A stretch of DNA of 42,467 bases from Chloroflexota bacterium (lineage in GTDB: Bacteria > Chloroflexota > Anaerolineae > Promineifilales > Promineifilaceae), in NCBI GenBank assembly GCA_024275635.1, contig JAJRYT010000108.1, positions 1 through 42,467 of the forward strand, given 5' to 3'. Of this stretch, positions 17,911-25,834 are shown piece by piece; the first letter of the stretch is position 1; every line of letters starts with the position of its first letter. Both the position numbers and the translations under genes were made by a program. The notes below the pieces were generated by a model that was not told where the DNA came from, did no database searches, and was given only the letters and a program-made list of their open reading frames with translations.

Positions 17911-19368
17911 ATGAGTGGGATTGTGGCCATTCTTATTCCAGCAGTTGTATTTGTTTTCTTCGCGCTCATATTTGTCTATGCCAGCCGTATTAAGAAGGTT
18001 GGGCCAAATGAAGTGTTGATCATCTCTGGTCGAGGCGATGAGGCGCGGATTGTGACCGGCGGTCGTTCTTTTATCTGGCCGATTTTAGAGCGTGTTGATC
18101 GGATTATCTTGGAAATTATGACGATTGAGGTCACAACACCCGATGTGCCTACCAGCCAGGGTGTGCCGATAACAGTTGATGGCGTCGCTCAAGTCAAGGT
18201 AGGCAGCGATCAGAACTCTATCAAAACGGCCGCTATCCAATTTCTTTCTAAAAACGAAGAAGAAATCCGCTATGTCGCTCATGAAACATTGGCCGGTCAC
18301 CTGCGCGCCATCTTGGGTACACTCACCGTTGAACAACTGTATAAAGACCGGGAAGCATTTGCCCAAAAGGTGCAGGAAGTATCTGGGGAAGATATGGCCA
18401 GCATGGGGCTGGAAATCGTCTCCTTTGTCATCAAAGATATCAGCGATGTCGAGGGCTATCTGGAGGCGTTGGGCCGTCCGCGGATCGCTGAAGTGAAGCG
18501 TGATGCGGCCATCGGCGAAGCGGAAGCGGCGCGCGATGCTACGATTGAAAGCGCCAAAGCGCGTCAGGAAGGGGAATCGGCCAAATTTACGGCCGAAACT
18601 AAAATTGCCGAAAGCCGCAAAGATTTTGAAGTGCAAAAAGCAGAATACGAACGGGAAACCAACGCTAAACGGGCTGATGCTGAACTGGCTTACACTTTGC
18701 AGCAAAACATCACCAATCAGAAGGTAAAGGCCGAGGAAGTTCAGGTCGAGGTAGTCGCCAAACATAAGCAGATTGAAGTGCAGACGCAAGAAGTTTCCCG
18801 GCGCGAGCAAGAGCTTGACGCCACCGTTCGTAAACCGGCCGAAGCGGAACAACACAAAGTACGCACGTTGGCCGAAGCCCGCAAATTCCAATTACAAACA
18901 GAAGCGGCCGGTGAAGCTGGCGCCATTCGCGCTAAAGGCGAAGCCGAAGCTGACGCCGCCAAAGCACGCGGTTTGGCCGAGGCCGAAGTGCTGCGGCAAA
19001 AGGGGTTGGCCGAGGCCGAGGTTATCAAACGACAAGGTTTGTCCGAGGCGGAAGCCACCATGAAAAAGGCGGAAGCGTGGAAGGAATATACGCAAGCGGC
19101 CGTCATTCAGCAGCTGCTTGACAAGCTGCCGGAAATAGCGGCGGCTATCTCGGCGCCGTTAGCCAAAACAGACCGCATTGTGGTGATTAACACCGGCGGC
19201 GAAAATGGCGCCGGCGCATCCAAGATCACGCAGGACGTGACGAATATTATCGCCCAGGTTCCGGCAACGATTGAGGCGCTGACGGGGATGGATTTGATGG
19301 GGGCGATTGGCAATCTGCCGGGCTTGAAGGAAAATGCGCCGGCGGAGCAGGCTCCAGACGAGGAATAG
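17911..19368 (+). CDS. floT: Flotillin family protein
   Basis: 485 residues. An N-terminal membrane anchor (about 5-25) is followed by an SPFH/band 7 domain (about 27-200; KVGPNEVLIISGRG, ISDVEGYLEALGRPR), then a long coiled coil rich in Glu-Ala repeats (about 185-395) with AEAEVLRQKGLAEAEVIKRQ, and a C-terminal hydrophobic/acidic tail. This matches bacterial flotillin FloT/YuaG, which scaffolds ordered membrane regions. GGAGG lies about 10 nt before ATG 17911. It is the second gene of the NfeD-flotillin pair, and the composition of its coiled coil gives a long shadow frame on the other strand. Confidence 0.9.
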   Translation: MSGIVAILIPAVVFVFFALIFVYASRIKKVGPNEVLIISGRGDEARIVTGGRSFIWPILERVDRIILEIMTIEVTTPDVPTSQGVPITVDGVAQVKVGSDQNSIKTAAIQFLSKNEEEIRYVAHETLAGHLRAILGTLTVEQLYKDREAFAQKVQEVSGEDMASMGLEIVSFVIKDISDVEGYLEALGRPRIAEVKRDAAIGEAEAARDATIESAKARQEGESAKFTAETKIAESRKDFEVQKAEYERETNAKRADAELAYTLQQNITNQKVKAEEVQVEVVAKHKQIEVQTQEVSRREQELDATVRKPAEAEQHKVRTLAEARKFQLQTEAAGEAGAIRAKGEAEADAAKARGLAEAEVLRQKGLAEAEVIKRQGLSEAEATMKKAEAWKEYTQAAVIQQLLDKLPEIAAAISAPLAKTDRIVVINTGGENGAGASKITQDVTNIIAQVPATIEALTGMDLMGAIGNLPGLKENAPAEQAPDEE

Positions 19369-19378
19369 CTTGCAAGGA

Positions 19379-19434
19379 ACCTCCGGGAGGTTGGGATTAC
19401 GAGCCTGACTATTGCTAAAACCTCCCGGAGATTT
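19379..19434 (+). terminator. Hairpin CTCCGGGAGG...CCTCCCGGAG with T-tract
   Basis: The exact 10-bp arms 19381-19390 and 19421-19430 are followed by ATTTTCC, directly after the flotillin stop. The same AACCTCC(C)GGGAGG element recurs at 37560-37594, so it is both a probable terminator and a member of a repeat family. Confidence 0.6.
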
Positions 19435-19507
19435 TCCCCGAATTGAGAAGATACCACAATTGAATGATAAATATCCGATCGGGCTGAAGTTAGATGGCCC
19501 AGTCGTT

Positions 19508-19535
19508 TTGTTGGGGATTGGCTTCGTTGTATAAT
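19508..19535 (+). promoter_or_regulatory. Putative promoter of riboswitch-riboflavin transporter operon
   Basis: TTGTTG (19508-19513), a 16-bp spacer and a perfect TATAAT (19530-19535), about 18 bp before the riboswitch P1 helix. Confidence 0.6.
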
Positions 19536-19552
19536 GGGGGCACAATTTGATA

Positions 19553-19743
19553 ATAACCTTCGGGGCAGGGCGTAATTCCCGACCGGCGGTGAGGTTAGCG
19601 CAAACCAAGCCCGCGAACCGATTTCAATGAACTGTTATCAATGAGCATTGAGAAAACCTTTGTTATTTGTTAATTGTTAATTTTGATTGGTTGATCTGGC
19701 GTAATTCCAGAGCCGACAGTGATAGTCTGGATGGGAGAAGGTA
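19553..19743 (+). ncRNA. FMN riboswitch (RFN element)
   Basis: Nearly all conserved blocks are present in order: CTTCGGGGCAGGG, then AATTCCCGACCGGCGGT, AGCCCGCGA, a variable stem (about 19620-19690), GGCGTAATTCCAGAGCCGACAGT, AGTCTGGATGGGAGAAGG. The P1 arms AACCTTC and GAAGGT close it. The variable P3-side segment is long. It precedes a terminator and a riboflavin-type ABC importer, so it should switch the importer off when FMN is abundant. Confidence 0.95.
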
Positions 19744-19805
19744 TGGGAAGCAACTGGTATTTGGTTACCGGCTGCTGGTAAAAACCGCGTACTCCTGAAT
19801 GCTGG

Positions 19806-19826
19806 CCCCACTTCGGTGGGGTTTTT
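19806..19826 (+). terminator. Riboswitch expression-platform terminator
   Basis: CCCCAC-TTCG-GTGGGG followed by TTTTT: a perfect UUCG-capped stem with U-tract, 60 bp after the FMN aptamer and before the first transporter gene. This suggests transcription attenuation rather than ribosome-site masking. Confidence 0.9.
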
Positions 19827-19890
19827 GTTGGGGGAGTAACGGCCGTTTCCACCCATGCGCTCTCATCCCCCCTGCCAAAATGTAACGGCA

Positions 19891-20661
19891 ATGAAATTTC
19901 TAAACGCCCAACCGACCTGGTTGATGATTCTGGTTTCCTTTGTGGGCCTGCTGCTGGGCTGGCATCTGCTGGTGGTATGGGGGGCTTATGATCGCTTCAT
20001 TCTGCCCGGCCCGGTTGACGTGTGGCGACAGTTGATGATTGTGGCGGGAGACGGCCGTCTCCTCAAGCACAGTCTCATCACCCTCAGCGAAGTGCTGCCT
20101 GGTCTGGCTATCGGCCTGCTCATCGCCATGCCTTTGGGTTACCTGCTGGCTAAATCCCCCCTGGCCGAGCGGCTGCTTTCGCCTTACCTCATCGCCTCCC
20201 AGGCCATTCCCGTCATCGCCATTGCTCCCCTTCTGACCATCTGGGTGAGTTCCACCTACTGGGCGCGGGTGCTAGTGGCGACGCTGGTCGTTTTTTTCCC
20301 CATCCTCATCAACATCATCGCCGGCTTACGCTCAGCGCCCGCCGAATTGTACGAATTGATGCACTCCCTGCAAGCAACCAGACGGCAGATTTTCAGCAAA
20401 TTAGAACTGCCGGCCGCGCTGCCCATTTTGCTGGCCGGTCTGAAAGTAGGGGCCACATTATCCGTCATCGGCGCGTTGGTGGGCGAATTTGTCCAGCCCA
20501 AGAGCGAAGGGTTAGGCTTTTTGTTAGTCACAGCCCGTTACCAGTTCAAAACCGACCTGGTATTTGTTGTCCTGGTCACATTAGGGACGATTGCCTTGTC
20601 AATGTACGGCCTGGTATCGGCGCTGGAAAAACACCTGCTGCGTTGGCAGGTGAACAAATAA
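19891..20661 (+). CDS. ribX: Riboflavin ABC transporter permease (RibX-type)
   Basis: 256 residues from ATG 19891; an alternative ATG at 19855 adds 12 polar residues, and neither has a clear Shine-Dalgarno. Six membrane helices are seen, and the EAA loop LPAALPILLAGLKVGATLSV marks a binding-protein-dependent (SsuC/ThiX-like) permease. The gene follows an FMN riboswitch with terminator and precedes an NMT1/THI5-like binding protein, the arrangement known for RibXY riboflavin importers of Chloroflexota. It would import riboflavin across the cytoplasmic membrane with the ATPase at 21718. Alternative substrates of this permease group (thiamine precursors, sulfonates) are less likely given the FMN switch. 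Confidence 0.87.
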   Translation: MKFLNAQPTWLMILVSFVGLLLGWHLLVVWGAYDRFILPGPVDVWRQLMIVAGDGRLLKHSLITLSEVLPGLAIGLLIAMPLGYLLAKSPLAERLLSPYLIASQAIPVIAIAPLLTIWVSSTYWARVLVATLVVFFPILINIIAGLRSAPAELYELMHSLQATRRQIFSKLELPAALPILLAGLKVGATLSVIGALVGEFVQPKSEGLGFLLVTARYQFKTDLVFVVLVTLGTIALSMYGLVSALEKHLLRWQVNK

Positions 20662-20682
20662 ATTTATCGTAGGAGTGAAATA

Positions 20683-21660
20683 GTGAAACGTATATTAATC
20701 CTTTTTATTTTGTCGAGTTTGATATTGGCTGCTTGTGGCGGCGAGTCGGCAGTTGAGACCCCTGCCGAGCAAGTACATATTCGCCTGCCGATGGGGTACA
20801 TCCCCGATCCCCAATACGCGCCATTTTATGTGGCCGTTCAAAGAGGTTACTTTGCCGCAGAGGGGATTGACCTGGAATTTGATTACAGCTTTGAGACGGA
20901 TGGCATGGCCTTGGTGGGCGCTAACGAACTGCCCTTTGCCATTGTTGGCGGCGACCAGGTTATATTAGCCCGCGCCCAGGAGTTGCCGGTGGTTTATGTT
21001 CTGGAATGGTTCCAACGTTACCCCATTGCCGTTGTCAGCAAAGCGGCGGCCGGGATTAAAACGCCAGCGGATTTAGTTGGCCGTAACGTCGGCCTCCCCG
21101 GATTCTTTGGCGCGTCCTACGTGGGCTACGCCGGGTTATTAGCGGCCAATGGATTGGCGCTGACCGATGTCAACGCCAATGATATTGGCTTCAACCAGGT
21201 AGAATCACTGCTCACCGATCAATCCGAAGCCGTCGTCGTGTTTGCCAACAACGAGCCGGTACAGTTGGCCGCCCAGGGCGAGGCCATCAACATCATTTAT
21301 GTAGACGATTACGTGGATATGGTCTCCAACGGCATCATCACCAACGAGGAAACTATCGCCAACAACCCAGAGCTGGTGCAGCGGTTTGTCCGGGCCGTGC
21401 TGCGCGGTTTGGACGATGTGCTGTCCGATCCGGCAAGAGCCTACGCCACCAGCAAGCAGTTTGTCGAAGGGCTGGATGACAGCCGGATAAATGTATTGGA
21501 AGCCTCTTTGCCGATGTGGCGGGCGGAGACCCCGGGCATGACCGATCCTGCTTCCTGGGAAAAGACGCAAGAAATTTTGTTGGGTATGGGCTTGTTAGAT
21601 GCGCCGGTGGCGGATTTGGACGCGGCCTTTACCAATGAATTTGTTTTGAATGCGCAATGA
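20683..21660 (+). CDS. ribY: Riboflavin-binding lipoprotein (RibY-type, NMT1/THI5-like)
   Basis: 325 residues from GTG 20683, with GGAGTGA 6-8 nt upstream. The signal peptide ends in a lipobox (LILAACGG), so Cys 18 is lipidated. The mature protein is an NMT1/THI5-like periplasmic-binding fold: MGYIPDPQYAPFYVAVQRGY, GADQ-type ligand loop AIVGGDQVILARAQ, and DLVGRNVGLPG. This is the substrate-capture subunit of the riboflavin importer, 21 bp after ribX. The THI5-like fold is shared with pyrimidine and taurine binders, so the assignment to riboflavin rests on the FMN riboswitch upstream. Confidence 0.87.
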   Translation: MKRILILFILSSLILAACGGESAVETPAEQVHIRLPMGYIPDPQYAPFYVAVQRGYFAAEGIDLEFDYSFETDGMALVGANELPFAIVGGDQVILARAQELPVVYVLEWFQRYPIAVVSKAAAGIKTPADLVGRNVGLPGFFGASYVGYAGLLAANGLALTDVNANDIGFNQVESLLTDQSEAVVVFANNEPVQLAAQGEAINIIYVDDYVDMVSNGIITNEETIANNPELVQRFVRAVLRGLDDVLSDPARAYATSKQFVEGLDDSRINVLEASLPMWRAETPGMTDPASWEKTQEILLGMGLLDAPVADLDAAFTNEFVLNAQ

Positions 21661-21717
21661 CGAACGATGAATGCGAAACTAACTCATCATTCCGCGTTTA
21701 TCATTCATAATTTGTAA

Positions 21718-22473
21718 ATGGACACATTTTTAACGGTTGAACGGGTGGATTATACCTTCGAAGATGGCCCGCTGTCTGTTCTGGCTGATGTGTCACTGTC
21801 TATACCAGCAGGGTCATTTGTGGTTCTGGTGGGGCCGTCGGGGGTGGGCAAGTCTACACTGCTGCGTTTGCTGGCGGGGTTGTTACGGCCGTCTTCCGGC
21901 CGCATCACTCTCACCCAACAATCAACCGGCAATGCCATTGGTATCGTCTTCCAGCGAGATAATTTGATGCCCTGGCGCACTGTGACAGAGAATGTGCGCC
22001 TGCCGTTAGAACTACAAGGGCGAAACGGGCTGGCTGCCAGCCGCAGCGTACAGGCGATGATTGACCTGGTGGGATTGGCCGGGTTTGAGCAAAGCTACCC
22101 GGCGCAGCTTTCCGGTGGGATGGCGCAGCGGGTGGCCCTGGCGCGGGCGTTGGTTCACCAACCGACGCTGCTGCTGCTCGACGAGCCGTTTGGCGCATTG
22201 GATGCGTTAACGCGGGAACGGATGGGGCAGGAACTGCTGCGTATCTGGCAGGCGATGCCGGTGACAGTGTTCATGGTGACGCACAGCATCAGCGAGGCGG
22301 TATTTCTGGCGGATGAGGTGTTGGTGATGGGCGGCGATCCCGGAAACGGCCGTCCCGCTGCCATCACCCATCGCCTCCCCATTCAACTACTTCGGCCGCG
22401 TCGATTCGAGGTGCAGGGCACGGCCGAATTCCTCGAATACGCCGCCGCTATCCGCGCCGCCATCCAGCAATAA
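21718..22473 (+). CDS. ABC transporter ATPase of the riboflavin importer
   Basis: 251 residues with Walker A GPSGVGKST, Q-loop FQRDNLMPW, signature LSGGMAQRVALARAL, Walker B LLLLDEPFGALD and H-loop VTHSISEAVFLAD, all intact. It belongs to the SsuB/TauB/NrtD-like group that serves NMT1/THI5-type importers. It is 57 bp after ribY, with no convincing Shine-Dalgarno at ATG 21718. A bidirectional hairpin terminator follows directly. Many RibXY loci lack a dedicated ATPase gene, so its presence here makes a complete set. Confidence 0.88.
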   Translation: MDTFLTVERVDYTFEDGPLSVLADVSLSIPAGSFVVLVGPSGVGKSTLLRLLAGLLRPSSGRITLTQQSTGNAIGIVFQRDNLMPWRTVTENVRLPLELQGRNGLAASRSVQAMIDLVGLAGFEQSYPAQLSGGMAQRVALARALVHQPTLLLLDEPFGALDALTRERMGQELLRIWQAMPVTVFMVTHSISEAVFLADEVLVMGGDPGNGRPAAITHRLPIQLLRPRRFEVQGTAEFLEYAAAIRAAIQQ

Positions 22474-22475
22474 AA

Positions 22476-22509
22476 AAGAAATCGGATTTTTTCAAAAAAT
22501 CCGATTTCT
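22476..22509. terminator. Bidirectional terminator between convergent genes
   Basis: GAAATCGGATTTTTTCAAAAAATCCGATTTC: a near-perfect A/T-rich stem with A-run and T-run sides, between the importer ATPase stop and the convergent DUF4349 gene. Confidence 0.8.
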
Positions 22510-22517
22510 CGTACACA

Positions 22518-23474
22518 TTATTCAGCAGGGGGAGCGGGGGGCGCGGCGGCCATTTTCGTCGCTTTGCGTCGTTGCCGCCGCCGTCGGACAAAGCGGACAA
22601 ACAGCCAGATTGGAACCCCAATAATCAGCAGCAGCGGCAAGGCGTAGATGACGAACCAGATCAGGAAATTGGCGATGCCTTGCAGCGCGTCAATCAACGC
22701 TTCGATAGCATCTTTAGCCACGCCCTGGGGCCGCCATCCGGCGACTTCAATCGGTCGGGATAACTCGTCCGGCGTCAGGTGAATGGAGATGGTCGAAAAA
22801 GAGGCCGATTGGCTCAGATATTGCATCCGCCCTTTGATGACCTCAATATCGCCTTCCAGGCGGCTCAATTCCACATTCACAGCCAATGCTTCTTCCACAT
22901 TTTTGGCTTCATCGAGGAAGTTACGCACGCGAGCGGCCGTGGCTTCCAGGTTTTCCAGCCGCGAGGAGAGGTCAACGTACTCATCGGTCACATCCTGTCC
23001 GGAGGAAGATTCATCCGTTACTTCCAGGGCCATGCCCTTGATCGCTTCCAGGGCGCTGTTGTACCCTGCGGACGGCACGCGCACGGTGATGTCGCCCGTT
23101 TTAGACTCGCCAATGGATTGGTAAAGGCTGCTGCTGACAACCCAGCCGCCGTTGCCTTCCACCATCGCCGTAATTTGGGCGATGGCGGCCTCGGTGTCGG
23201 CGACGACGATGCTCAAATTGCCGGTGCGGATGATGAGGCGTTCTTGTACCTGCGCCAAAGTCGTGTTATCGAGTTGGTCGGTCGCGCCGGCGTCGCCGCT
23301 AAAGGCGGCCGATTCCAGCGGGGACGGCGCAGCGGCTTCAAATTCGGCCGCATCGCCGGCAGCAAAAGCGGGGGCGGACTCTTCCATCGCTATTTGCGCG
23401 CTGCGGCTGCAAGCAGTCAATATCAACACCGCGATGAAAAGGGATAACAGGCGTAATTTGTCTTTCGGGGTCAT
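22518..23474 (-). CDS. DUF4349 domain lipoprotein
   Basis: 318 residues. The N-terminal signal has a lipobox (ILTACS), so Cys 22 is probably lipidated. An Ala-rich acidic linker follows, then a DUF4349 domain (about 75-240): RLIIRTGNLSIVVADTEAAI, GGWVVSSSLYQ, GDITVRVPSAGYNSALEAI, and a coiled-coil segment (NVEEALAVNVELSRLEGDIE). A C-terminal membrane helix (about 262-290) and a basic tail (RRRRQRRK) put the domain outside the cell. The function of DUF4349 is not established; its architecture suggests an envelope sensor or structural role. There are no operon partners. Confidence 0.87.
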   Translation of the reverse strand: MTPKDKLRLLSLFIAVLILTACSRSAQIAMEESAPAFAAGDAAEFEAAAPSPLESAAFSGDAGATDQLDNTTLAQVQERLIIRTGNLSIVVADTEAAIAQITAMVEGNGGWVVSSSLYQSIGESKTGDITVRVPSAGYNSALEAIKGMALEVTDESSSGQDVTDEYVDLSSRLENLEATAARVRNFLDEAKNVEEALAVNVELSRLEGDIEVIKGRMQYLSQSASFSTISIHLTPDELSRPIEVAGWRPQGVAKDAIEALIDALQGIANFLIWFVIYALPLLLIIGVPIWLFVRFVRRRRQRRKATKMAAAPPAPPAE

Positions 23475-23646
23475 CGTTCTCTCCTCTGAAAATTATGAAT
23501 TATGAAGGATGAATTATGAAATCTCCATTCATGGTGGTCGGCAAAGCCGGTGAAGTCTCCTTACAAATGGGTTACTTGTTCTGGGGGTAGGACGATACGG
23601 CCGTTTAATTAGTTCCCCTTATGGATGAAATCGCTAAACGAATGGC

Positions 23647-24372
23647 CTACCAGCCATGTTCCAGACGGTTGATCAGCTTTTCAGGCATCCCAAAATTACG
23701 CATTTGCGCCTGTGTTTGGGCAATGGGATAGGCCACGCGCCGATATTCCCAAACCAAGGTATCCGGGTCCAGCAGCGCATAGGCGGCGCGCGGGTCAGAA
23801 TCACGAGGCTGGCCGACACTGCCCGGGTTTATGATGCAGCGCAGGTGATCAAATTTGATGGAATAATTATAATCGGGCCGGTATGGTACAACTTGATCTT
23901 CTTCTTGATGATACAATACGGGCACGTGGGTATGCCCTACCAGACAATAGGGTGTGTCGAAATAGCCAAAGTTGATAGCGGCCGTGTACGTGTCCAAAAT
24001 ATATTCCCATACAGGTTGGCGAGGGCTGGCATGAGCCATTGTAAAAGGCTCCTGGACAAGCGTTGTCGGTAATGATTCCAGGTACATGCGGGTTTCATGG
24101 GTAATGATCGATTGAGTCCATCGAACGGCCGTTTGGGCGTCATCGTTAAAGGCATTGATATCCAACTTGCCCAGAACGGCCCAGTCATGATTGCCGGACA
24201 GACTGATATGCTTATGCTGGCGCAAGAGGTCTACACATTCGTTAGGATTAGGCCCATAACCGATGAGGTCGCCCAGGCACCAAATAATGTCCCACTGGCC
24301 TTCAGCGTCGGCCAGAACAGCTTGAAAAGCGGCTAAGTTGGCGTGGATGTCAGAGATGATGAGAATAGACAT
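23647..24372 (-). CDS. YfcE/MJ0936-like metallophosphoesterase
   Basis: 241 residues from ATG 24372, 7 nt after AAAGGA; the frame extends 10 residues upstream without a ribosome site. Metal-binding motifs are in order: SDIHAN (I), GDLIGYGPNP (II), LSGNHDW (III), MAHASP (IV) and VGHTHVPV (V). This is the calcineurin-like fold of the small YfcE-type family that hydrolyses phosphodiesters. The substrate cannot be told. It is divergent from tsaE-tsaB with a 121-bp spacer. The protein is cytoplasmic, with no signal peptide. Confidence 0.88.
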   Translation of the reverse strand: MSILIISDIHANLAAFQAVLADAEGQWDIIWCLGDLIGYGPNPNECVDLLRQHKHISLSGNHDWAVLGKLDINAFNDDAQTAVRWTQSIITHETRMYLESLPTTLVQEPFTMAHASPRQPVWEYILDTYTAAINFGYFDTPYCLVGHTHVPVLYHQEEDQVVPYRPDYNYSIKFDHLRCIINPGSVGQPRDSDPRAAYALLDPDTLVWEYRRVAYPIAQTQAQMRNFGMPEKLINRLEHGW

Positions 24373-24493
24373 ACTGGTTCCTTTGCGTGACAGGTAGGTC
24401 ACGGGATAATAATACCATGATTGACGGAGGAAGGTATAATATTTGAAGGGTGAAGGCAGATGGGTGAAAGTAGGAATTTGAGCGGTTTATTTG

Positions 24494-24994
24494 ATGGCAA
24501 TTTTGGATAAGTGGACACTGGATTTTGTGAGCAGTAATGAGGCGCAGACGGTGCGTTTGGGCGTGCGTTTGGGTGAACTGCTGCAAGCGCATGATGTTTT
24601 GTGCCTGGCGGGCGAACTGGGAATGGGTAAGACGGCAATGGCGCGAGGAGTCGGGCGCGGCTGGGGAACGGCCGTTCGTGTGACCAGCCCCTCTTTTACT
24701 TTGGTGAATGAATATCCGCGAGCGCGAGATGGCCGTATCCTGCACCACATTGATTGTTATCGTCTGGAAAGCGAAGCCGACGCTTATACCGTTGGCCTGG
24801 AAGATATTTTCGACGGCGACGGCGCTGTCATGGTCGAGTGGCCGGAGCGGATCCAACCCTGGCTGCCCTCTGACCGGCTTTGGATTACTCTGGATTACCT
24901 GAGCGAAACGCGGCGCGGGCTGCGTTTTATGGCCTCCGGCGACCGCTCGGCAGCGCTGTTGGAAGATTTTAAGCAAAGCGCATTTGGCGTTTGA
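24494..24994 (+). CDS. tsaE: tRNA t6A37 threonylcarbamoyltransferase complex ATPase TsaE
   Basis: 166 residues, the normal length. P-loop GELGMGKT, then TSPSFTLVNEY, HHIDCYRLES and VEWPERI are the diagnostic TsaE motifs. It binds ATP and drives the TsaB-TsaD complex that makes t6A on ANN-decoding tRNAs. An in-frame TTG directly precedes ATG 24494; I used the ATG. tsaB follows after 39 bp, forming the usual tsaE-tsaB pair, while tsaD is not in the window. Confidence 0.93.
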   Translation: MAILDKWTLDFVSSNEAQTVRLGVRLGELLQAHDVLCLAGELGMGKTAMARGVGRGWGTAVRVTSPSFTLVNEYPRARDGRILHHIDCYRLESEADAYTVGLEDIFDGDGAVMVEWPERIQPWLPSDRLWITLDYLSETRRGLRFMASGDRSAALLEDFKQSAFGV

Positions 24995-25033
24995 CCTGAG
25001 AATGAGACTGGAGACTAAGGACTGAGCGACTAA

Positions 25034-25699
25034 ATGATTTTAGCGATTGATACGGCAACACGATGGGCGGGATTGGCGCTGCATGACGGTACGGCCGTCA
25101 TCGCCGAACACGGCTGGCGCTGCGCCAACAACCACACCATCGAACTTCCCCCGGCAATAAATAAGATGCTGCTTCAAGCCAACTTGACCCCCGCCGATTT
25201 GAACGGTATTGCTGTGGCTGTTGGCCCCGGTTCGTATACCGGCTTACGGGTAGGCATGGCGTTGGCCAAAGGATTGGCGCTGGCCAACGGGCTGCCGCTA
25301 ATCGGCGTCCCCACCCTGGATATTGTGGCTTTTGCCTTCGGTCAGCGGGAAGGCCAGCTCATGGCGGTAGTCGAAGCCGGGCGCAGGCGTGTCTCTGTCG
25401 CCGCGTACAGGTGGCAGGCAGGCAGGGGCTGGCAGCTTCATTGGGGGCCGGATAACGATACCTGGGATAATTTGCTGACGAAATTAGAGGAACCAACGAC
25501 GTTTGCCGGTGAGATTGCGCCGGAAGCGGTTAAGAAGATTCGGGCCGCTGGCAGTCAGCTTCAAGTGGAACGGCCGTCTCGTTCCGTGCGCCGTGCCGGG
25601 TATCTGGCCGAATTGGGTTGGGAACGATTCCGCAAAGGGGACGTAGACGATGCTGCCGCGCTGGCCCCAGTTTACATGCGCGATCCAGCGGGGAAGTGA
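25034..25699 (+). CDS. tsaB: tRNA t6A37 threonylcarbamoyltransferase complex dimerization subunit TsaB
   Basis: 221 residues. ILAIDTATRWAGLAL is the ASKHA-fold start, and VAVGPGSYTGLRVGMALAKG is the TsaB signature. The metal-binding HxxxH of TsaD is absent (HTIELPP replaces it), so it is the non-catalytic partner. It lies 39 bp after tsaE. The spacer holds degenerate GAGACTGGAGACTAAGGACTGAG-type sequence, related to the hairpin found after this gene. A canonical C-terminal end (PVYMRDP) is present, so the gene is complete. Confidence 0.92.
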   Translation: MILAIDTATRWAGLALHDGTAVIAEHGWRCANNHTIELPPAINKMLLQANLTPADLNGIAVAVGPGSYTGLRVGMALAKGLALANGLPLIGVPTLDIVAFAFGQREGQLMAVVEAGRRRVSVAAYRWQAGRGWQLHWGPDNDTWDNLLTKLEEPTTFAGEIAPEAVKKIRAAGSQLQVERPSRSVRRAGYLAELGWERFRKGDVDDAAALAPVYMRDPAGK

Positions 25700-25758
25700 A
25701 GAGAAAGTAGAAGCCGGTCAGTGCGGATTGAGCGGGGGCGGGTTGTATAAAGAGATTA

Positions 25759-25815
25759 GAGACTGGCGATTGGAGACTGTGGACGGTCTCCAATCGCCAG
25801 TCTCCTTTTTATAAG
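25759..25815. terminator. Long hairpin GAGACTGGCGATTGGAGAC... with T-run
   Basis: Arms of about 19 bp (GACTGGCGATTGGAGAC against GTCTCCAATCGCCAGTC) with a short loop, then TTTTT. It is a strong terminator after tsaB. Its right end is about 25 bp before the epimerase start. Confidence 0.85.
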
Positions 25816-25834
25816 TAAACACAAAGGACAAACT

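Noticed and set aside
18085..18891. 268-codon minus-strand frame in the flotillin gene
   Set aside because: A product of the repetitive Glu-Ala coiled-coil codons; Phe-rich, low-complexity translation.
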